DNA from: Rhodococcus gordoniae | GTDB lineage: Bacteria; Actinomycetota; Actinomycetes; Mycobacteriales; Mycobacteriaceae | Assembly (NCBI RefSeq): GCF_001646655.1 | Contig: NZ_LPZN01000003.1 | Coordinates: 186,001 to 250,000 of the forward strand | Direction of reading: 5' to 3' | Length of the DNA stretch: 64,000 bases | The notes under the pieces: generated by a model | Database searches by the model: none | The model's input: the letters and a program-made list of their open reading frames with translations, nothing else | Told to the model about the DNA's origin: nothing | In this document: one piece after another, positions 9,756 to 17,953 of the stretch | How positions within the stretch are numbered: the stretch's first letter is position 1 | How the letters are laid out: every line of letters begins with the position of its first letter | Program-made: the position numbers and the translations under genes

Positions 9756-9807
9756 ACCACCGAGGACGCCGAACCTCCCCGGTCACCACCGAGGACGCTG
9801 AACCTCC
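9756..9807. repeat. 29-bp-period tandem duplication over the DUF2516 stop codon
   Basis: Two 23-bp copies, 9756-9778 and 9785-9807, differ at one position (GACGCCG versus GACGCTG). The DUF2516 stop codon (9783-9785) sits at the junction, so the outer copy repeats the end of the coding sequence with its own stop. Confidence 0.9.
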
Positions 9808-10073
9808 TCGACACGCGGACGGACGTCCACGAGGTACACGCACACCGCCACCACCGCGATGATGCCGAGCAGACCGACCGCGCCGAAGACGACGAGGACG
9901 AGCAGCGCGGCCACGAGGATGCCGAGCCAGATGGGTTTGCTCAGCTTGTCGACGGCCGGAAACGCCTCGGCGGGCTGACGCACCACGTGGAACAGCGCGA
10001 ATCCCGCCCCGGCAATGGCGATGATCTGCAGCGCGAGGATGATCAGACCGGCAAGAGAATCGACATTCGTCAC
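9783..10073 (-). CDS. DUF2516 family membrane protein
   Basis: A 96-residue protein with two predicted membrane helices, about 8-30 (GLIILALQIIAIAGAGFALF) and 47-73 (IWLGILVAALLVLVVFGAVGLLGII). It corresponds to Rv0476, which follows hbhA in mycobacteria, and the same order is kept here. Function is unknown. A hairpin at 10091-10124 lies between it and hbhA, so it may have its own promoter or depend on read-through. The C-terminus (EVQRPRW) is encoded by the duplicated 3' segment. Confidence 0.85.
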   Translation of the reverse strand: MTNVDSLAGLIILALQIIAIAGAGFALFHVVRQPAEAFPAVDKLSKPIWLGILVAALLVLVVFGAVGLLGIIAVVAVCVYLVDVRPRVEEVQRPRW

Positions 10074-10090
10074 CTCACCAGTCTACGAGA

Positions 10091-10124
10091 ATCGGCCCCC
10101 GCGCGAGTTCGCGCAGGGGCCGAT
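10091..10124 (-). terminator. Hairpin downstream of hbhA
   Basis: Inverted arms ATCGGCCCC (10091-10099) and GGGGCCGAT (10116-10124), with an inner GCGC/GCGC extension, lie just after the hbhA stop. There is no T-run, which is usual for actinobacterial terminators. Confidence 0.6.
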
Positions 10125-10137
10125 CGATCGCCGCAGG

Positions 10138-11052
10138 TCAGGAGCCGCTGGTCTTGCGCGGCGCCGCCTTCTTGGCAGGGGTCTTCTTGGCCGGAGCCTT
10201 CGCCGCGGGCGTCTTGGCGGGGGCCTTGGCCGGGGTCTTGGCCGGAGCCTTCGCCGCGGGCGTCTTGGCGGGAGCCTTGGCCGGGGCCTTCGCGGGGGCC
10301 TTGGCGGGGGTCACCGCGACCGGCTCGACCGGGGTGGCCACCGATTCGACCTTCTCGGCAGCCTTGTCGGCCGCCTCGCGAACCTCGCCGCGCGCCGACT
10401 CGACCCGTCCCGCGGTCTCGGAGCCCGCCTCCTCGGCACGCTCACCGAGTGCGACGACACGCTCGGCGGCCTTGTCGCCGGCGCTCGACACGGCCTCGCT
10501 CACGTCGTCGCTCGCCTCCGAGATGCGGCCGGCCGCACGACCCGCGAGCTTCGCGGCCTGCTCGCCGACCTCGCGGGTCCGGCGGGCCACCGTCCCGAGG
10601 GCTTCCTCCGTGAGATCGGCGGCGTCGCCGAGCACCGCTTCGGCACGACCGATGCCGTCCTCGAGGCCCGGCTGGGTACGCAGGCGCTCGATGGTCTCCT
10701 CGCCGCGCTCGGCGAGAGCGGTGTAGAGGTCGGAGGCCACCTTCAGGTACGCCTCGGCCACCTTGCGCAGTTCGTCGGAGCTGAAACGCTCACGCAGTTC
10801 CGCGATCTCCTCGGGCAGCTCCGCCGGAAGTTCGGCGAGACGCTCGCGGAGGGATTCGACGGTCTCGGTGAGATCGGCGGGCAGGGCCGCGAAGCGGTCG
10901 CGGGCGGTTTCGACCCGGTCGGCGACCTCGTTGCGGTTGGTTTCCGCACGACGACGCGCCTGGGCCACGAGGTCGGCGACGGCCTGGACGACGGCGTCGC
11001 CGGCACCGACCGCGGCGTAGAGGGAGGTTCGGATGCTGGTGGGATCGGTCAT
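10138..11052 (-). CDS. hbhA: Heparin-binding haemagglutinin (HbhA)-like protein
   Basis: A 304-residue surface-associated protein. Residues about 1-230 are a long charged, alanine-rich helical region likely to form coiled coils (for example ETVESLRERLAELPAELPEE). Residues about 240-304 are a Lys/Pro/Ala tail of repeated APAK and TPAAKAPAK units. In M. tuberculosis HbhA (Rv0475) the lysine-rich tail binds heparan sulphate; in an environmental actinobacterium an envelope or lipid-body role is equally possible. Start ATG 11052 overlaps the stop of the HTH gene by ATGA, as Rv0474-Rv0475 are adjacent. The tail contains a 51-bp DNA repeat. Confidence 0.9.
   Translation of the reverse strand: MTDPTSIRTSLYAAVGAGDAVVQAVADLVAQARRRAETNRNEVADRVETARDRFAALPADLTETVESLRERLAELPAELPEEIAELRERFSSDELRKVAEAYLKVASDLYTALAERGEETIERLRTQPGLEDGIGRAEAVLGDAADLTEEALGTVARRTREVGEQAAKLAGRAAGRISEASDDVSEAVSSAGDKAAERVVALGERAEEAGSETAGRVESARGEVREAADKAAEKVESVATPVEPVAVTPAKAPAKAPAKAPAKTPAAKAPAKTPAKAPAKTPAAKAPAKKTPAKKAAPRKTSGS
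10186..10287. repeat. Two 51-bp tandem repeats encoding the HbhA Lys/Pro tail
   Basis: Copies 10186-10236 and 10237-10287 are nearly identical and each encodes 17 residues of the APAK/TPAAK tail. The unit length is a multiple of three, so copy-number change would lengthen or shorten the basic tail without a frameshift. Confidence 0.85.
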
Positions 11053-11534
11053 GGAGATTTCTCCTCGTCGAAGTCTGTCGGATGGTCGGGCCGGGCATCG
11101 CCGGCGTCCTGCCGGTTCTCTCGGCAGAACGAGTCGTAGATGTCGAGCAGGACCTGCTTCTGCCGTTCGGTGAGAACGGTGTCGACGAGCACCGCATCGC
11201 GCACGGCGCTCTCCGCTCGATGCTCGAGGATCCCCGCTCGTACGTAGAGAACCTCTGCCGAGAGCCGCAGCCCCTTGGCGATCTGGGCGAGCACTTCTGC
11301 GGACGGCTTGCGCAGGCCGCGTTCGACCTGGCTCAGGTACGGGTTGCTGACACCGGCCAGTTTCGACAACTGACGGAGTGAGACCTGAGCAGCCTCGCGC
11401 TGGGACCGGATGAACGCACCGATGTCCTGGGCGGCGTTGTTGACCACCCGTGCGGCGATATCCCCCGGCCCGGCACTGTCGTCCGGCGTGTCCGAGCCCT
11501 CGATCGGATCTGGTTCCGTGGACACGAGACCCAC
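11049..11534 (-). CDS. XRE-family HTH regulator (Rv0474-like)
   Basis: A 161-residue regulator with a helix-turn-helix at about 39-95 (IGAFIRSQREAAQVSLRQLSKLAGVSNPYLSQVERGLRKPS region). The DNA-recognition part is VSNPYLSQVERG. The C-terminal part (ILTERQKQVLLDIYDSFCREN) is conserved in Rv0474 homologues. The first about 30 residues are acidic and probably flexible. It overlaps hbhA by 4 bp and so is likely co-transcribed with, and possibly controls, hbhA (inference). Confidence 0.88.
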   Translation of the reverse strand: MGLVSTEPDPIEGSDTPDDSAGPGDIAARVVNNAAQDIGAFIRSQREAAQVSLRQLSKLAGVSNPYLSQVERGLRKPSAEVLAQIAKGLRLSAEVLYVRAGILEHRAESAVRDAVLVDTVLTERQKQVLLDIYDSFCRENRQDAGDARPDHPTDFDEEKSP

Positions 11535-11586
11535 TCTACGGACAGGTGCTAGCTACAGCAAGCACTCTGCTAGCACGTGACGGGTG

Positions 11587-12849
11587 TCACGCGAACAGCA
11601 GTTCGGACACCGTGTAGATCGCGAGTCCGGCGAGCGAGCCGACCACCGTGCCGTTGATGCGGATGAACTGCAGGTCGCGCCCCACCGCGAGCTCGATCTT
11701 GCGGCTGGCTTCCTCCGCGTCCCAGCGCTCGACGGTCTCGCGGATGACGGAGGTGATCTCGTCGGCGTAGTTGGCCGCGACGAAGCGCACCGCGTCGAGC
11801 AGCCAGCCGTCGATCTTGGTTCGCAATTCGGCGTCCTCGCGTACCCGGATACCGAACGCCATGACGTTCTCCGCGATCTTCGTGCGCAGCGTGCTGTTCG
11901 GGTCGTCCACCGAGTCCAGGATCATCCGCTTCGCCGTCCGCCAGGTCGCCGCGGCGAGCCCGGTGATCTCGTCCCGCCCCATGATCTCGGCCTTGACCTT
12001 CTCCGCCTTGGCGATGGTCACGGGATCGCTCTGCAGGTCGCGGGCGTAGTCGGCCAGGAACTTGTTGACCGCGAGGCGCACCTCGTGGTCGGGATTCGAA
12101 CGGATCTTCCACGTGAACTCCACGAGTTCGCGGTGGATCTTCTCCCCGAGCAGCAGGTCGACGAACTTCGGCGACCACGACGGCGAGTCGCGGCTGATCA
12201 CGCGATCGATGGTCTCCTGACTCCCGAGCGCCCACTGGTGCGCTCGTTCGGCGAGCATGTCGACGAGCGGGAGGTGCCGGTTCTCGGCGAGCAGCTCGGT
12301 GAGGACACGCCCGAGCGGCGGTCCCCACTCCGGTTCGGCGATGCGTTTGACGATGGTGTGGTCGATGATCTGCTGGATGTCGTCCTCCCGCAGGATCCCG
12401 ACCACACCCCGCAGGACCGTCGACGTCTCCTTGGCGACCCGGGCGGCGTTGGCGGGTTCGGCGAGCCAGCTACCGACCCGCAGCGGGATCTGCGCCGACT
12501 CGACCTTGGCGGACACCACTTCGGGGGCGAGGAAGTTGCTGCCGACGAACGAGCTCAGGTTGGCACCGAGCTGGTCCTTCTTCCGCTTGATGATCGCCGT
12601 GTGCGGGACGGGAATCCGCAACGGGTGCCGGAACAGGGCGGTCACGGCGAACCAGTCGGCGAGCGCGCCGACCATGCCGGCCTCGGACGCCGCCCGCACG
12701 TAACCCACCCACGCCCCGGCGCCGCGGGTTTCCTGCCACCGGCAGAAGAGATAGATGATCGCGGCAACGACGAGGAACCCGGTCGCGACCGCCTTCATAC
12801 GGCGGAGGTCTCGGCGTTTGATCTCGTCATCGGTCGTCAGGAGCTGCAC
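11587..12849 (-). CDS. DUF445 family membrane protein (Rv0473-like)
   Basis: A 420-residue DUF445 protein. A hydrophobic helix lies near residues 18-35 (AVATGFLVVAAIIYLFC) and another near the extreme C-terminus (VVGSLAGLAIYTVSELL), giving a hairpin-like topology with a large soluble middle. Family motifs include GWVGALADWFAVTALFRHPL-like sequence (AGMVGALADWFAVTALF) and PHTAIIKRKKDQLG. GTG 12849 is used; GTG 12876 in frame would add nine residues. The open frame continues far upstream but that part is antisense to the TetR gene and not coding. Function is unknown. Confidence 0.85.
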   Translation of the reverse strand: MQLLTTDDEIKRRDLRRMKAVATGFLVVAAIIYLFCRWQETRGAGAWVGYVRAASEAGMVGALADWFAVTALFRHPLRIPVPHTAIIKRKKDQLGANLSSFVGSNFLAPEVVSAKVESAQIPLRVGSWLAEPANAARVAKETSTVLRGVVGILREDDIQQIIDHTIVKRIAEPEWGPPLGRVLTELLAENRHLPLVDMLAERAHQWALGSQETIDRVISRDSPSWSPKFVDLLLGEKIHRELVEFTWKIRSNPDHEVRLAVNKFLADYARDLQSDPVTIAKAEKVKAEIMGRDEITGLAAATWRTAKRMILDSVDDPNSTLRTKIAENVMAFGIRVREDAELRTKIDGWLLDAVRFVAANYADEITSVIRETVERWDAEEASRKIELAVGRDLQFIRINGTVVGSLAGLAIYTVSELLFA

Positions 12850-12954
12850 CCGATCGATTGTGCCGAAAGTCGGCACTCGGCGGACGGATCGGCCTCGAGT
12901 TCTGAAGGACGGAAGGCCGGATCGTAGACTGAGCCGACGATCGACACCGAACGG

Positions 12955-13698
12955 ATGTGCCACACAGTGTCCAGCAGACCGCAGACGACTCCGAACCCGA
13001 CCTCGACCGAGGTCGTCCCGCCCGTCAAGCAGGACGGCCGCAAACGGCGCTGGCACGAACACAAGATCGCTCGCCGGGAAGAGCTCGTGGACGGCACCAT
13101 CAACGCGATCCGCTCGCGCGGACACGAGATCGGCATGGACGAGATCGCCGCCGAGATCGGCGTGTCGAAGACGGTGCTCTACCGCTACTTCACCGACAAG
13201 AGCGACCTGACGACCGCCACGATGCTGCGGTACGTCGAGACGGTTCTCGCCCCCCGGATCTACGCGGCGGTGGCCGAGGATCTCGACGAGTACGACCTCA
13301 CCCGGGAGGCGATCACGGCGTACGTCGAGACCGTCGCCGATGATCCCGAGGTCTATCTGTACGTGATGAGCAACAGCGCGTCGGCGGGACGCGACGTGGT
13401 GGCCGATTCCGAGCGGATGATCGCCGAACTCGTCGCGACCGTCCTGGGCGAGCGACTGCGACTGCTCGGGATGGATTCGGGTGGCGCCGTGCCCTGGGCG
13501 TACGGAATCGTCGGCGGCATCCAGCTCGCGACGCACTGGTGGATCTCGAACAAGTCGATGACCACCGAAGACCTCATCGATTACCTGACGATGATGATCT
13601 GGGGCGGCATGACCGGCATCGCCGGTGTCGCCGGATCGCCCATGCGCTTCAAGTCGCAGCCGCATCCGCTCCTGCCGGAGTCGTCGCCCGCTCCCTGA
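12955..13698 (+). CDS. TetR family regulator (Rv0472c-like)
   Basis: A 247-residue TetR regulator, divergent from DUF445 as Rv0472c is from Rv0473. The HTH is at about 45-80: ELVDGTINAIRSRGHEIGMDEIAAEIGVSKTVLYRYF. A C-terminal ligand domain follows (WAYGIVGGIQLATHWWISN). Starts ATG 12955 and GTG 12967 are both possible; no clear ribosome-binding site decides between them. The 105-bp divergent region probably holds its operator. The ligand is unknown. Confidence 0.85.
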   Translation: MCHTVSSRPQTTPNPTSTEVVPPVKQDGRKRRWHEHKIARREELVDGTINAIRSRGHEIGMDEIAAEIGVSKTVLYRYFTDKSDLTTATMLRYVETVLAPRIYAAVAEDLDEYDLTREAITAYVETVADDPEVYLYVMSNSASAGRDVVADSERMIAELVATVLGERLRLLGMDSGGAVPWAYGIVGGIQLATHWWISNKSMTTEDLIDYLTMMIWGGMTGIAGVAGSPMRFKSQPHPLLPESSPAP

Positions 13699-13708
13699 TC
13701 GCCAGCTT

Positions 13709-13723
13709 TACCGTTACTCGGAG
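13709..13723. promoter_or_regulatory. Possible operator before the DUF4873 gene
   Basis: CCGTTACTCGGAGTA, 20-35 bp before the ATG at 13743, contains the inverted repeat TTACTC/GAGTA and matches the element upstream of the AurF gene at 12 of 15 positions. The TetR gene ends only 11 bp upstream. Confidence 0.35.
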
Positions 13724-13742
13724 TAGCACGTATAGTGCGAGC

Positions 13743-14123
13743 ATGAGCGACCACGCGGACGATCTGCACGACCAGGACGATCCCGGTTACCGCGGCCCTG
13801 CCGAGGTTGCCGTGGGAGACCGCACGGTCGGCGTCGATGTCGAGATCTCCGGCCGGTTCGATCCGCTGCTCGGCCGGCACGTGTGGCGGGGCCGGATCCG
13901 TAAGCTCGCCGAGGCTCTCGGCGGAGACCCCTCCCCCGCGCCGGGAACCACCGTGACCATCACGGTCCCGGGCGCGTCGGAGCCTGCGACCGCCCGCATC
14001 TCGGAGATCGATCTGTGGGGCAGCCACATGGTCGACGGCATCTCACGTCCGCCGTACCCGCTGCCGACCGACGCGAACGGCGTCCATTCGAGCGCCGACG
14101 CGAACGGTGTCGATCCCACCTGA
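13743..14123 (+). CDS. DUF4873 domain protein
   Basis: A 126-residue protein matching the DUF4873 pattern: YRGPAEVAVGDRTVGVDVEISGRFDPLLGRHVWRGRI at about 16-52, then a beta-rich stretch. DUF4873 is known as a short C-terminal or stand-alone domain of unknown function in actinobacteria. The C-terminal 17 residues contain a duplicated DANGV unit. No membrane segment is present. It may be co-regulated with the TetR upstream. Confidence 0.75.
   Translation: MSDHADDLHDQDDPGYRGPAEVAVGDRTVGVDVEISGRFDPLLGRHVWRGRIRKLAEALGGDPSPAPGTTVTITVPGASEPATARISEIDLWGSHMVDGISRPPYPLPTDANGVHSSADANGVDPT
14068..14114. repeat. 27-bp-period duplication in the 3' coding end of the DUF4873 gene
   Basis: The segments CCGACGCGAACGG at 14068 and 14095 start two copies of an in-frame 27-bp unit encoding DANGV twice, just before the stop codon at 14121-14123. 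Confidence 0.8.
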
Positions 14124-14151
14124 GGCTCGTCGTGTGTGACACGCTTGGCCG

Positions 14152-15009
14152 ATGACGAAGGACGATGTCTTCCGGCCGGCCTCGATCGTCGAAGCCCTCC
14201 GGGCAGGGCCCGACACGCGCGTCGCCGCCATCGACACGAACGCCACGCCGGGTTTCGACGGCGACAAGGCTCTCGGCGAGCGTCTGCTCACCGAACGCGG
14301 CGCCGTTCTCTCCGGACTCCAGGAGATGCTGTTCGCGGAGGGCCGGACCGGCGGTACCCGCTCGGTGCTGCTGATCCTGCAGGGCATGGATACCGCCGGA
14401 AAGGGCGGGATGGTGCGTCACGTCGTCGGTCACGTCGACCCGCAAGGCGTCGACCACACGGCCTTCGGTGTCCCGACCGCAGAGGAGAAGCGGCACCACT
14501 TCCTGTGGCGGATCTCGAAGGCACTCCCCCGCAACGGTCAGCTCGGCGTCTTCGACCGCTCACACTACGAGGACGTGCTCGTCGCCAGGGTGAGATCGCT
14601 GGTGCCGGAGAGCATCTGGCGCGGACGTTACGACGAGATCAACCGGTTCGAGAGCGAGATCGTCCGCGAGGGCACGACCATCGTGAAGGTGGCGATGTTC
14701 GTCTCGCTGGACGAGCAGAAGAAGCGCCTCGCCGAACGTCTCGAGCGCCGCGACAAGCATTGGAAGTACGACCCGAGCGACGTCTCGGAACGCGCCCTGT
14801 GGCCGCAGTACCAGCAGGCCTATCAGGACATGCTGGATCGGACGAACACCGACGAGGCGCCCTGGTACGTCATTCCGTGCGACCGCAAGTGGTACAGCCG
14901 TCTGGCGGTCACCGAACTGCTCATCGACGCGTTCGAGCGTCTCGACCTCGACTGGCCGGAGCCCACTTTCGACATCGAAACGGAGAAACGCCGACTCGCA
15001 GAGTCGTAG
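14152..15009 (+). CDS. Polyphosphate kinase 2 family protein
   Basis: A single-domain, 285-residue PPK2 that transfers phosphate between polyphosphate and nucleotides. The Walker A region is LQGMDTAGKGG (about 84-94), Walker B is VFDRSHYEDVLVARV, and the lid contains ERRDKHWKY. Single-domain length excludes the two-domain class II form; substrate preference (AMP, ADP or both) cannot be told here. It lies at the left end of the stress-type block. Its 3' end, including the stop codon, is tandemly duplicated. Confidence 0.92.
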   Translation: MTKDDVFRPASIVEALRAGPDTRVAAIDTNATPGFDGDKALGERLLTERGAVLSGLQEMLFAEGRTGGTRSVLLILQGMDTAGKGGMVRHVVGHVDPQGVDHTAFGVPTAEEKRHHFLWRISKALPRNGQLGVFDRSHYEDVLVARVRSLVPESIWRGRYDEINRFESEIVREGTTIVKVAMFVSLDEQKKRLAERLERRDKHWKYDPSDVSERALWPQYQQAYQDMLDRTNTDEAPWYVIPCDRKWYSRLAVTELLIDAFERLDLDWPEPTFDIETEKRRLAES

Positions 15010-15048
15010 GATGACCGACTCGCAGAGTCGTAGGATGACCGACTCGCG
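14991..15048. repeat. 24-bp perfect tandem repeat over the ppk2 stop codon
   Basis: Copies 14991-15014 and 15015-15038 are identical and a third is broken after about 10 bases (15039-15048). The unit carries CCGACTCGCAGAGTCG and the ppk2 stop TAG at 15007-15009. CGACTCGCAGAGTCG is itself an inverted repeat (CGACTC/GAGTCG), so each unit can form a small hairpin. Confidence 0.92.
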
Positions 15049-15117
15049 GATCGTGAGGAGGCTGTGCGAGGTGAGTGACGCGAGCCGGCTCCCACCGACT
15101 CGCGTCGCGTACGGCCC

Positions 15118-15339
15118 TCAGAACAGGTGCGGTGTGTCGTAGTGCCGCTTGTGGTCGCGGCGAACGGTTCCGGTGACCATGCCGAATGCCGCTCCGAGCG
15201 CGACGACCGCAGCGAGCGCCGCGACGATCGCCCAGCCCTCGAATCCGTAACCGGCCGCGACGATCGTCAGGGCGATCATCAGGACCGAGGCCAGCGCGAG
15301 CGCGTAGGCGCTCCACGCCACGAAGAGATTGAGTTTCAC
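15118..15339 (-). CDS. Small two-helix membrane protein with GFEGW motif
   Basis: A 73-residue protein with two predicted membrane helices (about 8-29 and 36-58) joined by a short GYGFEGW turn, then a basic tail (RRDHKRHYDTPHLF). A paralogue with the same GFEGW turn is encoded at 19053-19325. I do not recognise a named family. ATG 15339 gives a compact protein; the purine-rich AGGAGG-like sequence upstream (CAAGGAGGCC) supports it. Confidence 0.65.
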   Translation of the reverse strand: MKLNLFVAWSAYALALASVLMIALTIVAAGYGFEGWAIVAALAAVVALGAAFGMVTGTVRRDHKRHYDTPHLF

Positions 15340-15402
15340 GACCGGCCTCCTTGGACGAGGTGTGTCCCTCTCGGTGCCGACGGTACCTTCAGGTGACGCA
15401 CA

Positions 15403-15966
15403 TCACAACCGATTGGTGGCGTCCTTGCACACTTCGTAGCGCATGACGGCGAATTCCCCACTCTGCCCGATCTCGGTGAGACGCATCTCCACGTACCGCG
15501 GGAGCAGTGGTCGGCCGGATCCGATCGTCACCGGCGCGAACGAGACGACGAGTTCGTCGAGCAGGCCGTGCTCGGCGAACTGTCCGGCGAGGTCGCCGCC
15601 ACCCACCATCCACAGGTCGCGGCCGTTCGCGGCTTCGGCCATCTCGGCGTAGACCTGCCGGACGTCCTTCTGCGTGAACCGGATGTCGCCGGGTTCGTCC
15701 CCCGCCCGGGCCACGGGCAGGTCGTCGCGATGCGTGAACACCCAGCAGGGCAGGTCGTACTCCCACTTGTCCGCACCCGCATGGTCGAGAACCCAGCGGT
15801 AGGTCGACGACCCCATCACGATGGCGCCGATACCGGCGATGAACTTCTCGTACCCGACGGGCCCGCCGTCCCCGGTCTCGCGGGTGAGCAGCCAGTCGAG
15901 CGAATGGTCCTCGGTCGCGAGAAATCCGTCCAGCGTGCTTGCGGTGTAGTAGATCATCCGGGTCAT
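15403..15966 (-). CDS. Dihydrofolate reductase-fold (RibD C-terminal-like) protein
   Basis: A 187-residue reductase of the RibD_C/YyaP type. It starts MTRMIYYTASTLDGFLA, keeps IGAIVMGSSTYRW, the glycine-rich nucleotide-binding LWMVGGGDLAGQF and the LDELVVSFAPVTIGSGRPLLP segment near the C-terminus. Many such proteins are NADPH-dependent reductases of unknown substrate. It overlaps the upstream AraC gene by ATGA and is therefore co-translated with it. Confidence 0.85.
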   Translation of the reverse strand: MTRMIYYTASTLDGFLATEDHSLDWLLTRETGDGGPVGYEKFIAGIGAIVMGSSTYRWVLDHAGADKWEYDLPCWVFTHRDDLPVARAGDEPGDIRFTQKDVRQVYAEMAEAANGRDLWMVGGGDLAGQFAEHGLLDELVVSFAPVTIGSGRPLLPRYVEMRLTEIGQSGEFAVMRYEVCKDATNRL

Positions 15967-16898
15967 GAGCTGTTCCTGTTCCAGTCGAGTGGATCGCCGT
16001 GGTCGACGTCGAGGCCGGCCGCCCGCATCATGTGCCGAGCAAGTTGGCGGCGGTGCGCGGCGAAGGTGAGGACATGGGTGACCACTCCTGCGAGCACGAA
16101 GCTCTCGGGAGGGTCGCACAGGGCGTCGATGAGTACGTCGCCCCAGGCGCCACGGCGATGGATGTCGCGGATCGTCTCCACCCATCGCGGTGCGACATCG
16201 TCGAAACGTGCTGCCAGCGAGCCGATTCCACTGTCCGTTTCCACGGGCTGGTCGGCGCCGACCATCGACGCCAGCCAGACCTCCTTGGCGCGCACGAGGT
16301 TGCCGAGCACCCGCGACACGGACTCCTCGGGGCCGTCCCACTCGAGCACGACGAGGCCGGGGAACCGGATCCGCTCGCGTTCGTCGTCGTCGAGTTCCGC
16401 GGCACGGCCGAGGAGATAGCGGGTGTCCGCGAGATCGTGCTGCACCATCTGTGCCAGGACCTCGCGCTCCGGATGAGCGGGTGCCGCGGGCCGTTGCCCG
16501 TCCTCCTCGACCCAGAGATTGGTGGGCGGGTGGAAGTGGACACCGTTGGGGGCGGGGAGCCAGTGGTCGCTGCCGCCGGTGCCGAGCACCCGGGCGGTCA
16601 CGCTCGGGGGATATCCGTAGGCGCGGGCGAATGCGCGTCCGAACCCTTCGACGCTGTCGTAACCGGCGGCGAACGCCGCATCCGTGACCGACCTGCCGTG
16701 GCGCAACTGCCAGGCGGCGCGTTCGAGCATCACCCGGCGGCGCAACGCCACCGGCGACTCGCCGGTACCGACCGCGAAGGTGCGGCTGAAATGCCACGGC
16801 GAGGCGTAGGCGTGCTGCGCCATCCGTTCGAGGGTTACGTTGTTCTCCTCGAGAACGGCGTCGAGCAGTTCCCGGAGTCGGTCACGGCCGAGGGTCAT
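15963..16898 (-). CDS. AraC-type HTH fused to DinB-like domain
   Basis: A 311-residue protein with an N-terminal AraC DNA-binding domain (about 8-105: two HTHs, one containing ASPWHFSRTFAVGTGESP and one AAFAAGYDSVEGFGRAFARAYGYPP) followed by a DinB-like four-helix domain (about 150-300). The usual AraC order, with DNA binding at the C-terminus, is reversed. It is probably a small-molecule-responsive activator of the overlapping RibD-like gene (inference). Confidence 0.82.
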   Translation of the reverse strand: MTLGRDRLRELLDAVLEENNVTLERMAQHAYASPWHFSRTFAVGTGESPVALRRRVMLERAAWQLRHGRSVTDAAFAAGYDSVEGFGRAFARAYGYPPSVTARVLGTGGSDHWLPAPNGVHFHPPTNLWVEEDGQRPAAPAHPEREVLAQMVQHDLADTRYLLGRAAELDDDERERIRFPGLVVLEWDGPEESVSRVLGNLVRAKEVWLASMVGADQPVETDSGIGSLAARFDDVAPRWVETIRDIHRRGAWGDVLIDALCDPPESFVLAGVVTHVLTFAAHRRQLARHMMRAAGLDVDHGDPLDWNRNSS

Positions 16899-16969
16899 GC
16901 GTTCAGTGTCGCGTGCAGACCCCGGCCGCCGCCCGACCGTTCTTGCTCTCTCCCGACCCTACCTCGACG

Positions 16970-17827
16970 TCAGCCCGGCATGGTCTCGCCGCCGAGTGGG
17001 GCGAGCACTTCACCGCTGTAGTACGAGGACATCGTCTCCGACGCGAAGAATACGTAGGACGGGGCGATCTCGTCGGGCTGCGCGGCGCGCCCGAAGGGTG
17101 CCTGTTGCCCGAACTCGGACACCTTCTCGGCATCCATGGTCGCCGGGATCAACGGGGTCCACACCGGCCCGGGCGCCACGCAGTTCACCCGGATCCGCCT
17201 GTCCTGCAGTGCCTGCGCGAGCGAATAGGTCAACGCGATCACCGCACCCTTGGTGGCCGAGTAGTCGATGAGCGTCTTGTTGCCACGCAGCCCGTTGACC
17301 GAGGCAGTGTTGATGACGGACCCACCCGGCGTCAGATGCGGCAGCGCCGCCTTCGTCACGTGGAAGAAGCTGTCGATGTTCACGGCGAAGGTGTGCCGCC
17401 ACTGTTCCTCGCTCAACTCGGCGAGGTCGTCGACGGGCTGCTGGGTGCCCACGTTGTTGACGAGAATGTCGAGTCCGTCGAGTTGCTCTACCGTCTCGGC
17501 CACCACCGACCGGCAGTGCTGCGCATCGCCGAGGTCGCCGGCGATGACGTGGCACGTGCGGCCCTCGCGTCGCACGAGGTCGGCGGTGTGCTCGGCGTCG
17601 CGGTGTTCTTCGAGGTACGCGATCGCGACGTCGGCGCCCTCCTTCGCGAAAGCGACCGCGACGGCACGTCCTATGCCGGAGTCGCCGCCCGTGACGAGCG
17701 CCTTGCGACCCGACAGCAATCCGCGTCCGACGTAGCCGCGCATCTCGTCGGCGGGACGCTCGGCCATGTCGTCGGTGTCACCGGGGTAATCGATGGTGTG
17801 GGGTTCTCGTTCGCGATCCTCGCTCAT
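16970..17827 (-). CDS. SDR family oxidoreductase (YhdG/GsiB-neighbour type)
   Basis: A 285-residue short-chain dehydrogenase with a polar N-terminal extension. The Rossmann motif is VTGGDSGIGRAVA (about 47-59), the active-site serine is in NTASVNG, and YSATKGA gives the Tyr and Lys. The subfamily with ending SYYSGEVLAPLGGE is often stress-induced. ATG 17827 is the family start. A GGGTAT element lies at 17837-17842 on this strand but only 9 bp upstream, with no good GTTT, so promoter assignment is weak. It diverges from the gene at 17954. Confidence 0.9.
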   Translation of the reverse strand: MSEDREREPHTIDYPGDTDDMAERPADEMRGYVGRGLLSGRKALVTGGDSGIGRAVAVAFAKEGADVAIAYLEEHRDAEHTADLVRREGRTCHVIAGDLGDAQHCRSVVAETVEQLDGLDILVNNVGTQQPVDDLAELSEEQWRHTFAVNIDSFFHVTKAALPHLTPGGSVINTASVNGLRGNKTLIDYSATKGAVIALTYSLAQALQDRRIRVNCVAPGPVWTPLIPATMDAEKVSEFGQQAPFGRAAQPDEIAPSYVFFASETMSSYYSGEVLAPLGGETMPG

Positions 17828-17918
17828 GGCCGCCGGATACCCACAGACCGTTGCGGTATTCACCGCCGGCATCGTTGTCCGGAGACCGGTATGCGCAGCT
17901 CTCGCCGCCCGCCCGGCC

Positions 17919-17944
17919 GTTTTTGCGAGCCTCCGAGCGGGTAA
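17919..17944 (+). promoter_or_regulatory. SigF-like promoter, near-leaderless
   Basis: GTTT (17919-17922), 16-bp spacer, GGGTAA (17939-17944). The expected start of transcription is about 3 bases before the ATG at 17954. Confidence 0.6.
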
Positions 17945-17953
17945 CCCGGACTC

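Noticed and set aside
10150-10320. Repeat array that could suggest CRISPR
   Set aside because: It is a coding minisatellite in hbhA with unit length divisible by three and no spacers or cas genes.
12850-13665. Upstream extension of the DUF445 gene on the minus strand
   Set aside because: The frame stays open by chance antisense to the TetR gene; similarity to DUF445 begins only near 12849.
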